A DNA stretch of 64,000 nucleotides, from NCBI GenBank assembly GCA_022577435.1, contig JAKOON010000006.1, positions 13,834,501 through 13,898,500 of the forward strand, read 5' to 3'. The position numbers and the translations under genes are program-made. The notes beneath the pieces were generated by a model. That model worked only from the letters and a program-made list of their open reading frames with translations, did no database searches and was not told the DNA's origin. Source of the stretch: Embiotoca jacksoni (lineage: Eukaryota; Chordata; Actinopteri; Embiotocidae). Below, in pieces: positions 13,752-27,536 of the stretch (its first letter is position 1; the number at the start of each line of letters is the position of its first letter).

Positions 13752-14260
13752 TAAAGGATAGGCTCACATCTTTTTCAAGTCTATCTAAAAACAATATGGC
13801 TACGCCAATACGTACATTTAAAGGGTTGCTGAAATTGCTGATCGTGTAACACACACACACACACAAATTCTCTCTTCAATCAAAGTGATGGGGGATGGTC
13901 CGCAGTGTACGGAAGGTGCATTGAAATGTAATTTAAAGTTACAGGCTTTATGAAATTCCTTCTTTGTACTTTGATGAATAGTGTTTTCTCGCAGCAGAAC
14001 AACAGAAAGGATGAATCTTGTACTAAGTACAAGGTTGGAACGTACGCTCATAACCTTTACAATTCAGACTGCATTAGTTTCCTATTAGCTTTAAAAATGC
14101 ATTTTTGAACAGAAAAAGGACAGAATTTTGTTCACTATCACTTAAACTGAAATTGCTTTGGGACGAGACCATAAGGCAACCAATAGCTCAACTTCAAAAT
14201 GCAATGTCAATCTGAGGACTGCCTTTAAATAGGCTTGGAAAAATGTGAACCTGTCCTTTA
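13752..14260. mobile_element. MITE-like element with TAAAGGA ends
   Basis: The left end TAAAGGATAGGCTCA and the right end TGAACCTGTCCTTTA are imperfect inverted repeats (12 of 15). The body contains an AAAGTGATGGGGGATGGTCC block typical of a common fish miniature element. It is 509 bp and non-coding. It carries a short CA run at about 13849-13865. Confidence 0.6.
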
Positions 14261-15144
14261 TTATACATGGCAGCTGTGCCAAATAGTTAAAGTTGGATTT
14301 AAGAACCGTGTAAGAGCAAGCAGTACGAGTCAGTCTAATGGCAGAAATATCTTCCTTACTTACACTCTGAACAACATACAACAATGCTCATCATTTCTGT
14401 ATCACAATTCAATGTAAAGCTATTTTGTGAATGTGTATAGTGTCACAAATAAGATGTGAGCGACCTAAAGGTGTCTGTGTTGTTCTTGTTCCTGCGTGCA
14501 TACATTTCTGACAATGAAGATGGCTGGCATACATTGAGTGTGAAGTCGCTGAAAAGCTAAGTGCAGATCAATGACAATTGGATGAGCGTGGGTGGGGAAG
14601 ACGCTTGAGTGGGAGAGGGCAGGGAGAGCAGCGACACTGAATGTACTGTATGCTCAGATGATGACCTTCATCACCACTCACTCAATAAATACTACATGAT
14701 CAACTCCAAAGTGAGAAGGGGTCAAACAAAGTCAGCAGGCTGCACTGCAAAAAAACCACAAAAAAAAAACATCCTCACATATGCATCACATTCTGAGAAA
14801 CCGAGGAGAAAATCACAGCCTGTTTAACGTGTAATGGCTTAGAGAGAGAGAGAGTAGATGCCCCGACAGAGTGACTGAAGCTTCACACTTATTTTCCAAC
14901 AAACTGTGAGAGTGCTGACAAAATAGAGACTCCTTTCATCTCTCAAGCAGATGTTGATGTCCTTTAATTGCTCCTGAAAAAGAAGCCAATCAAAGACATA
15001 TATCATCTGACAAACATACACATGCACTCAACAGGAGGCTGACAAGAAAGTGTTAGTGTTTGTATGATTTGTGCCTTCAATTTTATTGTATTTTCTCTGT
15101 TGAAAGCAAAGCAACCTTTGCTTGATGAGGAAATGTTAAGTAAT

Positions 15145-15492
15145 AAAGGAATAGTGTGACATTTGAGAAATACTCTTACTGCTTTCTAGCTGAGATTTAA
15201 AAGGAAAATTGATACTTCTATCCTTCAGGCAATGTAAAAACAGAGCCTGAAGAGAGACAGCTTAGTTTAGCTTAGCATAAAGCTATGTCCAAGAGCAACA
15301 AAATCATTTACTAGAACCTGTAAAGCGCACTAATCAATATGTTTTATCTTGTTTGATTAATGTGTACAAAAATCAAAGTGTAGAAACAAGTTTGTGGTTT
15401 TAAGTGGATTACTTGCGGGACAATTTTTTTGTCTAGGTGTGAGGACTTATTGGAGTCTTTGCAGAAATACTTCTAATGGTCCTTGGCTACTA
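15145..15492 (+). repeat. teleost interspersed repeat (AGCTTAGCATAAAG family)
   Basis: The order of short blocks (GAGAAATACTC, then TTTAGCTTAGCATAAAG, then GTTTTATCTTGTTTGATTAA, then TGTACAAAAATCAAAGTGTA) matches a very common fish repeat known to me from many genomes. A partial copy in the same orientation lies at 44422-44535. It encodes no protein. Confidence 0.7.
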
Positions 15493-15592
15493 GCTATATA
15501 TGCATGTATATACTTATCAAAGCCTACCAGAGAATGTTCTTGTGTTTTGTATGTTTTTGTAAACTACTTATGGGACATACTTATGGGACATG

Positions 15593-15872
15593 GAATGGTA
15601 AATGGTCTGTACTTGTATAGTGCTTTATCACCTTTCGGTCTCAAAGCGCTTTAACATGGTTTTCCCATTCACACACTAATGAGACAGATCACCATGCAAG
15701 GTGCTGCCATCAGGAGAACATTCACACACCGATGGTACACCATCGGGAGCAACTTAAGGTTCAGTGTCTTGCTCAAGGACACTTAGGCATATGGACAGGA
15801 GGAGCTGGGGATTAAACCACCAACCTTCCGATTAGTGTTCAACCCACTCTACTGTCTGAGCCACAGCCTCCC
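15593..15872 (-). mobile_element. tRNA-derived SINE-like repeat
   Basis: Read on the minus strand it has a tRNA-like head with a B-box-like GGTGGTTTAATCCCC (15807-15820), then a TGAGCAAGACACTGAAC block. It ends near AAAGCGCTTTGAGAC and a GTACAGACCATTTACCATT tail. This is a frequent fish SINE-like family. The copy at 48150-48364 is in the opposite orientation. Confidence 0.7.
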
Positions 15873-16261
15873 TTGGAGGAAAGGAAAGGATCAGAATGCT
15901 TTTTGTGAACAAAATCACAAGGGAAAAAAGTCTGAGGCTCTTGACTGCATTTAGCAAAAGAAAAAATATATTCCTGGCAGTGTATCAGCTAAACATATGG
16001 CTATTACAGCTGCCTTAATACGGAGGCCACAGTGTTTAATTAAGAGAACCTGACACATCTGCAATTTTCTGTATATGCTGCCTAATTTGATACTGAAGCT
16101 CGTTAAAAGAGTCCTGATAGCTTCAAAACCACCACGCCCTTGGTTTAATTCCAGCTGAGGACAATGCCTCTTCATCTCTTGTTGACTTCTACAGTGTGCT
16201 GTCCTATTTATTTATAAGAAAAGGTAATCACTATTAGCACTGCCTCCCTGTGATAATATCT

Positions 16262-16719
16262 GGGGCCGTATTAACAAAGAATCTTCAAATCCTCTCCGAG
16301 AGCTACTAACTTAGCCTAACATTGTTTGGCAAGGAGTCTTAGCTTAGGAGTGATTTAGGAAACTTCTCGGAGCAACTCTGAGCAAGGAAAGAGCAGAAAC
16401 CCTTATCTTAGTGATGAGGTGTGGTTGACCCTGTTGCTAGGGATGACACATCTAGTGGAAACAAAATAAACTGCGTGCCAATACAAGGCTGTATCATTCT
16501 TAAGCCTCTTAGAAGTCCTCCTCCCTGCACATAACAGTTTTTCTCCTTAGGAGCTCTCTTAATGGCTAAGATGTTTTGTGAATACCTTTTATCTTTACAA
16601 GGATCTACTTCTAACTTTTAGAGGACATTCTTAGAAAATGTCACAACTCTAAGAATCCTCTTAGAATTTCGCCACTAGCCACAACTTTAAGTCCTCAGAA
16701 TCTTTGTGAATACTTCCCC
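16262..16719. mobile_element. MITE with GGGG(C/A)(C/A)GTATT ends
   Basis: The left end GGGGCCGTATTAACAAAGAA and the right end, read inverted as GGGGAAGTATTCACAAAGAT, agree at most positions over about 23 bp. The 458-bp interior repeats CTTAG/CTAAG words on both strands, so it can fold back on itself. No coding frame. It resembles a well-spread fish miniature DNA element. Confidence 0.7.
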
Positions 16720-17746
16720 TGATTCACATAGAAAACACTTTACAAAAACAATGTCACAAACAGAATCACGAATATCATCTTTTTAACGCCTTCCACATAC
16801 ATTATCCACAAAGCAACTTGGCCACTGCCATATCTGCCGGACATCTGGTTGTGTTATGCAACTAGCGGCTCACGTAGCCTCAAGCAGATACCCGGAGTCA
16901 GAGATGAGGAGCAGGTTACAAAAGTCTGGTAAAATTATTTCTCTCCACACTCCGTTTTTTTTTTTTATGTTCAAACGGTAATCTTCTGCTCCAACTAATG
17001 CTGACTCAAGCAACATCACTTCAGGCAATTTCACAGATTTGTTGAAGCTCCCTCTTCAGCCACAAAAAGCTTTAAACAATTAGTTTTAGTTGTTTTTTTT
17101 ACCCATGCAGTAAAGTTCAAGACTTTGAAAATCTTTTAAGATTTTGTTCCCCTTTAAAGTCTAAATTCTATTGATGTCTAAAAGAAGAAATGATAACACT
17201 CATTAACTCTTTTGTTTACTCACTCACGATGCAACAGTGGACTGTTTTCCATTTATCTGCTGGTATCTTTGAATGATGTGGCTTAATTGCTGTTTAACTT
17301 AATTTTATGAATTGAAAACTTTGATTACATTCTGATATTGTGCATTTAATTTCCTGCTTTCTGTCTTAAACCTTTGACAAAGCAACAGACTCTTTGCAAC
17401 TGTATGTCCTTCAGGAGCCAGAAAGCACTTACACAACAGCACCTTTTAGCCTGATAAATACACTATGCAAGTCCTTTGATCAACATATCTATTGCTTGTG
17501 ACCTTTGTGACACATTTAAAGGCGTCAAAACATCTACATTGGACAGCAATACAGCCAGGAACACATGCACACGAACTGTGCACACAGAGAGGGAAAGAAC
17601 AAGAGAGCAATCTCTTGCTCTATGTGGCATGGAATAGTTTCTTTATACATCAACAACAAGCCTTCATTTGTGTCCAACTTTAATTTTGGGACTGTAGGGG
17701 AGTCCACATGAAAACAACACTGTGCATGTATGCGTGTCGTGACAGT

Positions 17747-17765
17747 GAGAGAGAGAGAGAGAGAG
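17747..17765. repeat. short (GA)n tract
   Basis: A pure GA run of about nine units. Confidence 0.9.
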
Positions 17766-18959
17766 CGTGTGAGCTGCAGGAAAGCAGATGGAGTGTGAGA
17801 GCTACTGTTGCTAGTGGTGATTGCAGTGGCTTATTGACACAGGTAGGCAGTAAATGATAGGTGTGCTGTGCTCCATTGATTCTTACTGGCAGGGGAATTG
17901 AATGGGGACATAGTAGGAAGGCCTTAGCTCTGCACAGTGTTTTAGATGGTAAAACAACACACATACACCTGCACGCCCACAGTCTCCTTCACACAGACAC
18001 ACACACAAAGAATGACAGATGGGATTGGGTGAGTGAGCGTGTGCAGAGAAGCAGGCAGGGATGTTGGTTAACACACTCGGCAGACCCATAATCCATGGGG
18101 ACTTTCTGGAGATGAAGGTAAAGAAACAAAAACAGAGCAGAGAGTTGAGAGTCTGTTACTTGAGAATGTTAATGAGTTGGAAGCAAAGTGCCATGTCTTG
18201 GCATTTGTCTCTTCAATCTTCAGCAAAGCTTTATGTTTTCCAACAGCCATATGTTAGTAATGTAATAACCAACAATAACATGCAGCAGATTTTATGCTCT
18301 CTTTTACCGGCTTCATTTTACCTTGAAGATTATTTAAAACTTTACTTTAGACAATGCAATGGTTTGTCACACACTATAGCATTAGTGTTGGCTGTATCAC
18401 ATCACATTATTATCCATTTAAAAACTTTAGGTAAAAACCTTTTACAAAATCCCAGAGAAGCCCTTCGGTCCAAATATTTTACAAGCATCTTAAAGTGCAC
18501 TTATCATCTTTTAAATAATAAGGATTGTTTTTAATAAACAACCCAACTCAATGTAAACTTTAATGTTTAATACGCTGCATGCCACAATTATTTTCATTAT
18601 TGATCTTCATCAATAAAAGTTTCAGAAAAGGCCAATCGGTGGGTCAAGAATTATCTTTGATGCAAGGGTAAGAAGTCGTAAGTATGACTAGTGAAATGTT
18701 AACAGCTTGTGAACTCATGTAAACACATCAACCTCTGTGAAATTTGACCAAACTCCATCTGCTGATTGTTTGATACAGTTAATATCTCTGGAAAAAAACA
18801 AACAGGTGAAACTGTTTATCGTGGTCACAGGTCAAGAATGACATTATATTCTAAAAAAATGTATGAAGGTTTTAGATTTAGTTAGATCTATTGTTTTATG
18901 CATTACTGGAGTAAAGCCTACTGAAGAGGTAGAAACACTAAGTCAGTACACAGTACTCC

Positions 18960-19400
18960 AGTTATGGTGTGCTGAGCTAGTTGGCGATTACAGTCGAGAA
19001 GCAAAATAATAATTAAAATAATAAAACTTGTAATCGTAATTGACTTGTTACGACTGAAATCAGGAACCAAAACTATTTGGGTCAGGTTAAAAAAAAAAGA
19101 TCATAGTTTGGGTTAAAATAAGTATTATATTTATGTAGGATAGGTCTCGTCTGTGACATTAGTTGCATTACCTATATTACATAAATGGAACATGTTAAAT
19201 TATCTTACCTGCGTTGCTTAAAAAAGGTTAACCTTGACTTTTGTTTTGACACGGGACACAAACAGTGGCCTCCTTAGTAAAACTGGTGTGTTTGAACCAT
19301 CCAACCACCCTGACAAACTCCCTACGGAGACGTTGTCACTCTTTAACTACTCTATCTGACCTCTTCCTTTGATACTATGGCCACTAGAGGTTGCATTAAA
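18960..19400 (+). repeat. decayed teleost interspersed repeat
   Basis: The blocks GACTGAAATCAGGAACCAAA, AAAGATCATAGTTTGGGTTA and CCACTAGAGGTTGCA occur in the order known from a common fish repeat. Both borders are unclear. Non-coding. Confidence 0.5.
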
Positions 19401-22400
19401 TGTAACTATGAGCTGCATTAAGCTGCTTGTACAGACGACCTATTCAGACACATTTTAAGGGAGTACGTTGTTTATTCATGTTCTCACTGGATTTAGGAGG
19501 TTGCTTGGCAACACAACTCTAATTGCGTTCTACCACTAATCAATCTATTGTTCGTTATATTCTCTCAGTTTTTAAATATGTCCAACTATCAGACTGTAAA
19601 GAGTAGAACATCTGTGTACAGTATGTTGGGGAAGTCTGTGTATGTGTTTTGTTTAATATTTATATCCTTCTGAAAAATGCCTCTGTGTGTTTGCTGAAAG
19701 TCTCTCAGATCCTATTTGCAAAGAGCTCAACAGGTAGTAAATACCCTTGCTCAGAAAACGCCTTCTCATAACTATATGAATACTGGAAAAGCGTGCTGTG
19801 CCAAATAAATAGCTTCTCCAAAATACTGACCACCAGGTAGTAGTTAATCTGAAATACATAATGGACAGTTTTCTCTGGTGTTGGTGCAGGATGAAAGGCC
19901 CTGTTATTACCTTTATCATAAAAAAGATGATCTTCTGCATAGTGAACATTTTTGGCACATAGACCGTCAGCCTCTTTGTGTAGCAGTATAAGCTGTTCTT
20001 TGTCTGCCATGTACTTAGACTGAGCAGCTATGTTCTGGGTTGAATGTTAAAATTAGCATGCTAATGCATAATCTTGGATATGGACAAATTTTACTCAACT
20101 GACGGCATGTGGCGGAAAGTTAGTGGAACATCAATGACATTAGGATCCAAAAGTCCAAATAACACATCTATTGGTGATCTAAACCAATCAAATGTTGACA
20201 TATATTTTACTCTAGACCACTTTTCAATGCCTTAAGTGTAACCTACAATCCCTTTCAGCCAAATGTATTTTATTTTAGACCGCCAGAAGGTCACTGATCC
20301 ACCAGAATGCCTAATATGTATATATATAGTTGATGCCTTTTTTTAATTTAATTTTACAAATCATTTTTCAGTTTAAAGCTCATAAAAGTCACGTGTAAAG
20401 ATGGTATAAAAGCTACATCTACAGTCAAAAACTGAAACAAAAATATTTGCAGTGAGCAGACTGAGATCATAACAACAAGGTGAGTCTCAGGCCAACTCTC
20501 CCCAAGGTGCTTCGAGTCACTTTGAAAAAACACGATAAGAAAGGTCAGCCGTAACTGCTATCAAAACTTGCCTTTCAAATCCGGTTATGGCAGTCGGCAC
20601 TGAGCTCACTTCCCATTCCCAGTAAATAAAAGGGATTTATAAGCCACATTTTATATATATTGACACAGGTCATTGGTATTGGAAAGTCAGGTAGTTAGCA
20701 TTCTGCATAGGCTCCTTCTGAGGGTGTTAAAAAGACAGGGATCTGGTTCTGAAAAGTGATTTACGTCTCCCAGAAATATATGACCTAATGTGAAATGTAT
20801 GCAAATAGTGGGCTATATATACAGTAATAATACCAGAACCTCTCTGCTTCTCTCTTTTATGTACACAAAAAGGGCAAAGAAGCCAAAATTTAAAGCAGAA
20901 ATCTTTTTGTTTCTTTACTGTTGAGCAGTCGTCTCTCACTCTCACCCACTGTCTCTCAAATAAAAAAACAAATCAAATACAGTGCCATGGTGCAGTTTAC
21001 TATTACTGCGCTAAAGAAACAAGATAAAGACTTGACCTTCACCTGAAATGAAGGCAATCTTAGTTTAGACATTACTAAACCATAAAGACTATTAAAAGAG
21101 GATTTAGCCACATCAATAAGCCCCTGTAGTGTGTGTCTGTGTGTTGTATTTCTATACCTCTACGTGTCTGTGTTAACACATAGCAATGTCTGAAACAACA
21201 AATTCATGCTCACATCCCATCTCCTTCTGCTCCCACACACATTTGAGTGTCCAGACCTGAGTGACCATTTATGCAAAATGCAGCTGAACTAAATAATAGA
21301 AAAGCACCCGTGCAGCACAACCCCACAGCGTCGCCTCGCTCACAGTTTACTACAAACAGTGTCAACATTATGAGTCAACATGAGCTTCTTGTTATGCTAA
21401 TGGAGATACATGTCACCGAGGATATGCAGCATGCATGACTGGAGAAACACAAGTCCAATAGATGTGAGTAATTCTTGTTTGTTGAGATGCTTGAATTGGC
21501 GATGAGCTGGGAACTCCGGAGATATCCCAAGGTTAGGAGAATCAAGACACCAAAACAAATACAGCAACACAATGAGAATTAACCTCCTCTCGGTGGCGAC
21601 ACATTGTTCAACACATTTCAAACTAGATACAATTAAACACAAATTTGGGCAGTGCAGAAAAAAGGTTGAAACGTATTAACTTGGCAAGAAAAGTAATTTC
21701 TCACTTTTATAACCTAACTTAAAAGCTTTAAAAAAACAACAACTTTGTGGTTGGTGAAATATTTGTCATAGTTGAAAGCTGGCTTATAAAGATTTCTACT
21801 ACGGGTTTATCCTGCATGCACATTTCAAAAAGACGAAAATAAAAAATACACTACACATACTGTATTTGCTTGTCAGTCCGATAAGCATACTGTTATTATG
21901 TGTATACTTGCAATCCTCGTACTTTACTTTACATAAGATTGATAGACTGTAGTGTCACATTCAAGAGCAGTGTGAGGACAGACTTTCAAAACATGAAAGG
22001 ATCTGAAGAGTGTATCATGCAACCGCACTTGAAGAAAGTGTTTGTGCATACAGTAGTATGTGAAAGTGTTTGTGTATGTGTACTTACTATCTTTTACAAT
22101 GTTTGCAAAATGCACATTAGTTACTCTACAGCATGAATAAATTAGGATAATTAGGAAACAAAGAAACAACACAATACTATTACAGTGCAGCCTGCAAGAC
22201 AGACAAACATTTGATCATTTAAAGCTATTATATGCCTACAAATGAAAACTGAATTTCATCATTGAAGATTATATTAAAAAGCAAGGCACACGGGATATTA
22301 TGCATGACCTCTCCTTAGAGCACACATTGGAGATGGAGCAAAAGGAAAGATTGCATTGCGCTCTGTTCACTGTCCCAGCAGGATGCTTGAATGATGGAAC

Positions 22401-25400
22401 GTCACAATTTAATCTCAGGGCAAAAAATAGAGGAAGGCATACAAAAAAACAAAAAACAAACAAATGTGATTTTATACACTTACTCGCTTCCCCTCTTCTG
22501 TTTTGCCCTCATTATTATCCTCTGATTTCGTAGACAAGGGCTTGACATGAGCTGTGTCCTTAGCATGCCTCAGCATCACATTGGGCCATATTAAATCTCT
22601 CTTCTCCATCTTTGGCCTTTAACACCACATTTCATTTCGCATCTCTATGACCTATATGTGTTATGTTGTAAGGAGATGACCCACAGGAGGAACCTTTGAA
22701 TGATTGATTTGGACTTAAAGATCTTAACGCAGCTCTGTTACCTGTTTAATTTGAAAGTTATGTTAACCGCTCTATACAATGATTGAGGCTTAGCCCTGAT
22801 GTTCAGGCTCAGTTTATTGGAATTGGAATTACCCATGGCAGATAATTAAGCATCTTGTCAATAATTAAAAAAAAAAAATGTTCACAGTTTTTCTCTCAGT
22901 TCCATTTTGATGCCATGAAGCAGCACTGGCTGAAATAGTTATTTTCATATTCTGCCCATGAACCCTAATGCCTGGGGGATCTCACAGATTATGCAGAAGA
23001 ACTGCGCAGAAAAGAAGCAGTTTTAGTATTGAAGGGAGAAAAATGAGAAAGCCATAGGTGCATTTATTTTAGCCCAACTGAGTGTATCCCCCCCTCACCC
23101 CCATTTTACATATGTGGTGTGTGCGTAAATAATAATACTCTGTATATACACGTAAGGGAAACAACTGTTTGGATTATGTAATGTGATGTAAGTAAACTCA
23201 TTCCACCTGCATTAGATGCATTTTACGCACACACAAAAAAACACACAAAAACTTGCTTCCAACAGCCCTCTCCATGTGCAGACCACTGATAAAACATTTC
23301 CCACCAGCCGTATACTCAAAGGCCACGGCCTTAAGTGTCCTTTTGTCTCCCCCAAGTGCCTCAGTACATATGTTCTTCGATTCACTACTGCACTGATAAA
23401 ACAAAGAGGCTGTAAATAAAGACATTTATACGGTTAATAATTATCCTCCTCCTTTCATTACCATTTTCTTCAGACTGAATATTCCTCTGGTTTAAACTGA
23501 GCATCTCACGGCTGCACAAAGAAAATTATAACATATGTGTGACTGTCACAAGGGAGGGAAGAAGAATCACCGCAGTGTAGTGAAAATAGCCCCACTGCTT
23601 TATATTTGGGGCACTTGCTGACCTATACAAAACAACAGTAGATGAGTTAATACTAAAAACTTACATTTCTTCATAGCTAAATCAGCATTTTGTGTGCATT
23701 TTATGGCAATGACGTGTCAAATCATTGTATCACGTAATATGATGTAATGAAAAATTTCCCTGGAGCATGAAGGACTCCCAAAGAAACGTTGTGCTTATGA
23801 CAGCATCATTTAACCACACATGAATAACCTCAAACCCAAACACTAACGTTAGTCGAATCTTTACGTGACTGGAAGCAGCTCTAAAATATAACGGTTTATC
23901 TGGTGGGGACCAGCTTTTTGTCTCCAAATAGGAGGAGAGTCTGTGTGTGTGAAAAGATAAATGTCCCCACAGTCAGATAAATACAAGTACACACAACCAT
24001 ACACATGGTCACAGCCACAATCATTCTCCTGTATAACTGGATCAGATTGTTGATCTTTAGGCTTTTAGGTCAGGCTCAGATAGAATCAGTCACAGGGGAT
24101 AGTGTGTAAGGGAGAGTTGGCTGTCTGAGGATAAGTGTAAGAATTGGGACGGGGCGATACTAAGGGGATACTCTGGGGTGGTAAAATGATATTATCATGA
24201 TAGCAGGCTAAACTGTTACTGGTGGGAGAATAGAGAAAGGCTCTATTCAAAGGGAATGGATGAATAAGCCATGAAGCCAGGCAGCCGAAGCACTGGTCTG
24301 TGATAATGTAGTTTTGCCATGGATAAATCTTGGATGCACACGCATGTACATGTAGACACACACGCACACTAGCACAAGCATACAAATTAATATCAGAGTC
24401 AAATCTCAAACTGTGCTGTAGAACTGGGTCATAGAGTGCCTCTCCAAATGTGTGCATGAAGTTTCATAGATAACAAGATGTGCAAAACGGGATCTACAGA
24501 GAAGCCAACAGAAGGAGTGCGTGGGACAAAACAGAGCTGAAGTAGCAACATTTAAACTGGAGAGTGTGTCACTAATCTGGAATACACATGCTCATACTGT
24601 ATATTTTTAAATACACCTGCATCCACTTCTTTTTATGGTGTAGGCACATAGACAACACTATTCAGTGATGGGGTGGGGTGGGGTGAAGGAGGCACATGTC
24701 TCTTTGTGGAGATAATAATCCTTCTCTCCATGTGTATACATAACATGCATTATTGAGAGAACTCTGCAGTGCTGTTTTCTTTGCTGCTCCTGTAGTACAC
24801 TGGTTGTGTTGCTCGTCCTGGGTTCCCATTTAAACCATGCTAGATTTAGAATGTGCGTGCCTGCAGACTGAGCCAAACCCCATACTGCAGGGAGAAACAA
24901 GTACAATCCCTCTCAAGTTATTTAGTACGAAAATGTCTGCAGGGCTAGCAGATAAAAACTTGCAAATGTATGTCAATGGATTTCCTAATTGAGTATGAAA
25001 TAAAAAATGTGACAAAATCCAATGACAATGAAATTTTATGAACAAACTTAGTTAAAAGTTAAACAGCTCATCATTAAATGACTTGTTATATAGCTTCAGT
25101 AAATATTCAGGTATGTATTGTTTAGCCAATTATGATAGTGATTAGCTTTTACAGTAGCTCCTTCATTCTGTGTGAGTAACTGTCACAACGAAAAACAGCA
25201 GGGAGTCCAAGTCCATATAACACACAACCAGAGAGGTGTGCAGGTACCAGGGCAAACGGCAGCATGGAGATCACTGCTCAAAGCCCTATATTGGGGCAGC
25301 ATATTTAGTGTGGAGCAGGGTTAACAGAGACTTCAGATATAATGACTGCTCCATTAATCAAGAGTAATGCGGGACTAAGCTAAAAGCTGCAGTAATTACG

Positions 25401-25535
25401 TTTTAATTCATCATGAGTAGAACAATTATATGGAATGTGAAAAGTGACAACCTCACAGATAGCAGCAGTTTCTCAGCCCTTCACACCGTTTTAGCCTCTT
25501 TCAGTTCACTGTTTCTTACCACTCCAATCAACTTT

Positions 25536-26665
25536 GGGCCTCATTCACCAATATCTTTTTATCGAAGATTTTTCTTAAATTTGTTCTCAAGAAATGTCCT
25601 AAGAACGTCAGATTCATGACGTGTTCTTAAAACCCCGATTTGTTCACACCTGTGTTCTTAGACTGATGAATCCCGTGGTCCTCCTAAGTTGAAAGCACGT
25701 GCCAGTTGTTCTTAATTAGCATAAGTAAACACCCTGCCAATGCCCATAAAAGGGCATGAGACTGCAGGGCTGTGTGCACATGGAGACAGAAAGAGAGGGA
25801 GAAGAGAAAAGTTGAGAGAAACGTAAATAATGCTGAAAGACGGTGGAGCAGCGGACTCCCAAGAGGAAGACCAACTACAGCTGTTCTGAAGCAGGGGTTC
25901 TGCTGCAGGAAGTGAAGAGAAAAAGCGTTGTCATATTTAATAGCATAGCATAAGTACTGGATGTAAAATTTTGAAAACAAAATAAGATGCATGTGATTGG
26001 ATTTCTCATTCAGTGAACGCTGTCAGGAGAACGCCGCAAAACCGATTATGTAAAATTAACCAGCAGCCCGCAGACTGTACACTCCTGCAGCAACACCTAC
26101 ATACCTGTCCTACATACCTGCACCCAGATCCAGTTCACCTGCCCCACGTCTGATCTCAGATCCTGGACATTCAGGAGCAAACAGCCCAAACACTGACAGT
26201 CTCAACACTGGGTACAATCCCAGAAACACTTCAAGAAAATCATTTAAAAAATTTAAATACACTAAAACGTCTTCGATTTTTTGTTTTTGTTTGTTTGTTT
26301 CTTTAATTGTATTATATAAAGTATCACACCGTAAAAGTTAAATTAATTTTAATTTACTAACAAGCAAATCACTGCTGTCAAACTTGGACAGCAAGTCTGC
26401 TGACCGGGCCTCAGATTGTTAGTGTAGTGTTTCTTCTAAACCATGATGGTTTGTAAAGTAATGAAAATAATTATAAAAATTATGAATTATGAAGAAATAT
26501 AATTGGAGATGAAATACTATATTATTATACACCTGTTGAATTAAATTAAACACACTTAACAAATTATTTTGCACAAACATGTCAGCAGTCATTTGTGCTT
26601 AAGTGTGCTCTTGAGTGTGCACAGATTTTGTTCTTACCCAAGAAAAAAATCTCCAACAATTGTTC
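25536..26665 (+). mobile_element. possible Harbinger-type non-autonomous element
   Basis: The left end reads GGGCCTCATTCACCAATATC, followed by GTTCTTAAG-like words; this resembles the start of a fish Harbinger-related element. A related AAGAAAAAAATCTCCAAC word near 26640-26658 could be the degraded right end. No transposase domain is visible between them, and the right border is a guess. Confidence 0.4.
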
Positions 26666-27440
26666 AGTATCCTCTACATACATTCAATTTATGTCATAAA
26701 ACACTGGGCATAATGCAGCTCTTGTGTCACAGTGAAATTACAACAAGCACACTGTTGTTGTTGATGTATCTGGGTTTTCAGAGGCATAACTGCAGGCAAG
26801 AGAACACGGGAGATGCTGCAAAGTACATCTTCAAAACACAAATGCACAGACATGCGGCCAGGCAGACATGTATACACAACTGCATACAGAAGCACATATT
26901 CTCAAAATCATTCCAGCTATCTAAAACTTATTAATTTCCTTGTAGATTCCTCTGGTATTGAGTATTTACACTATTCCCTGTTTAGTTTTCATCTCAATCA
27001 GGAGACAAAATCTCACACAATAAGGCCATTCACCTTTCAGATTCCAGTCTTGATTATGTTTATTCCTATCTCTACACACAAACTGAGACTGCAGCTTTAA
27101 ATCAAGACATTCAACAGTTTTTGTTTGTTTTTTCAGGCAAACTTTGCAGTGACCATCGGACAAACTTGTGCTAAATTTGTGTGCTTTGCAACCATATCAT
27201 CAATAATTCTCTTAAAATTAGAAATTTGCTCGTTTCTGGTGGTTTTTTTTTTATGTAGCCATGCGTGTAGGCTGGTGAGTAACTGATATACCTCTGTGTT
27301 TTTTAGTTGTGTGAAAGCAGCAGGAAAGTATGATTTTCTCATCATCGCTTAAATGGCTTCTGGTACCAACAAAAGAGGCCGATCTACACATGAGCTGAGT
27401 TTATGTGTCCAGAACCCAGAACCCCACCCCCCTTCCTCCC

Positions 27441-27449
27441 ACACACACA

Positions 27450-27533
<84 letters not shown>

Positions 27534-27536
27534 CAC
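27441..27536. repeat. (GCAC)n tandem array with CA flanks
   Basis: About 17.5 perfect GCAC units (27451-27520) lie between a short CA run on the left and a CA run to 27536. Every unit carries a CpG. The array is alternating purine-pyrimidine DNA, which favours the Z form. The Ala-Arg-Thr-His frames across it are repeat artefacts. Confidence 0.97.

Noticed and set aside
19705..20010. 101-codon minus-strand open frame starting MADKEQ
   Set aside because: No recognised domain, no similarity to inpp4b and no splice context; probably chance.
27441..27536. Regular tandem units that could suggest a CRISPR array
   Set aside because: The units are 4 bp with no unique spacers, in vertebrate DNA; it is a microsatellite.
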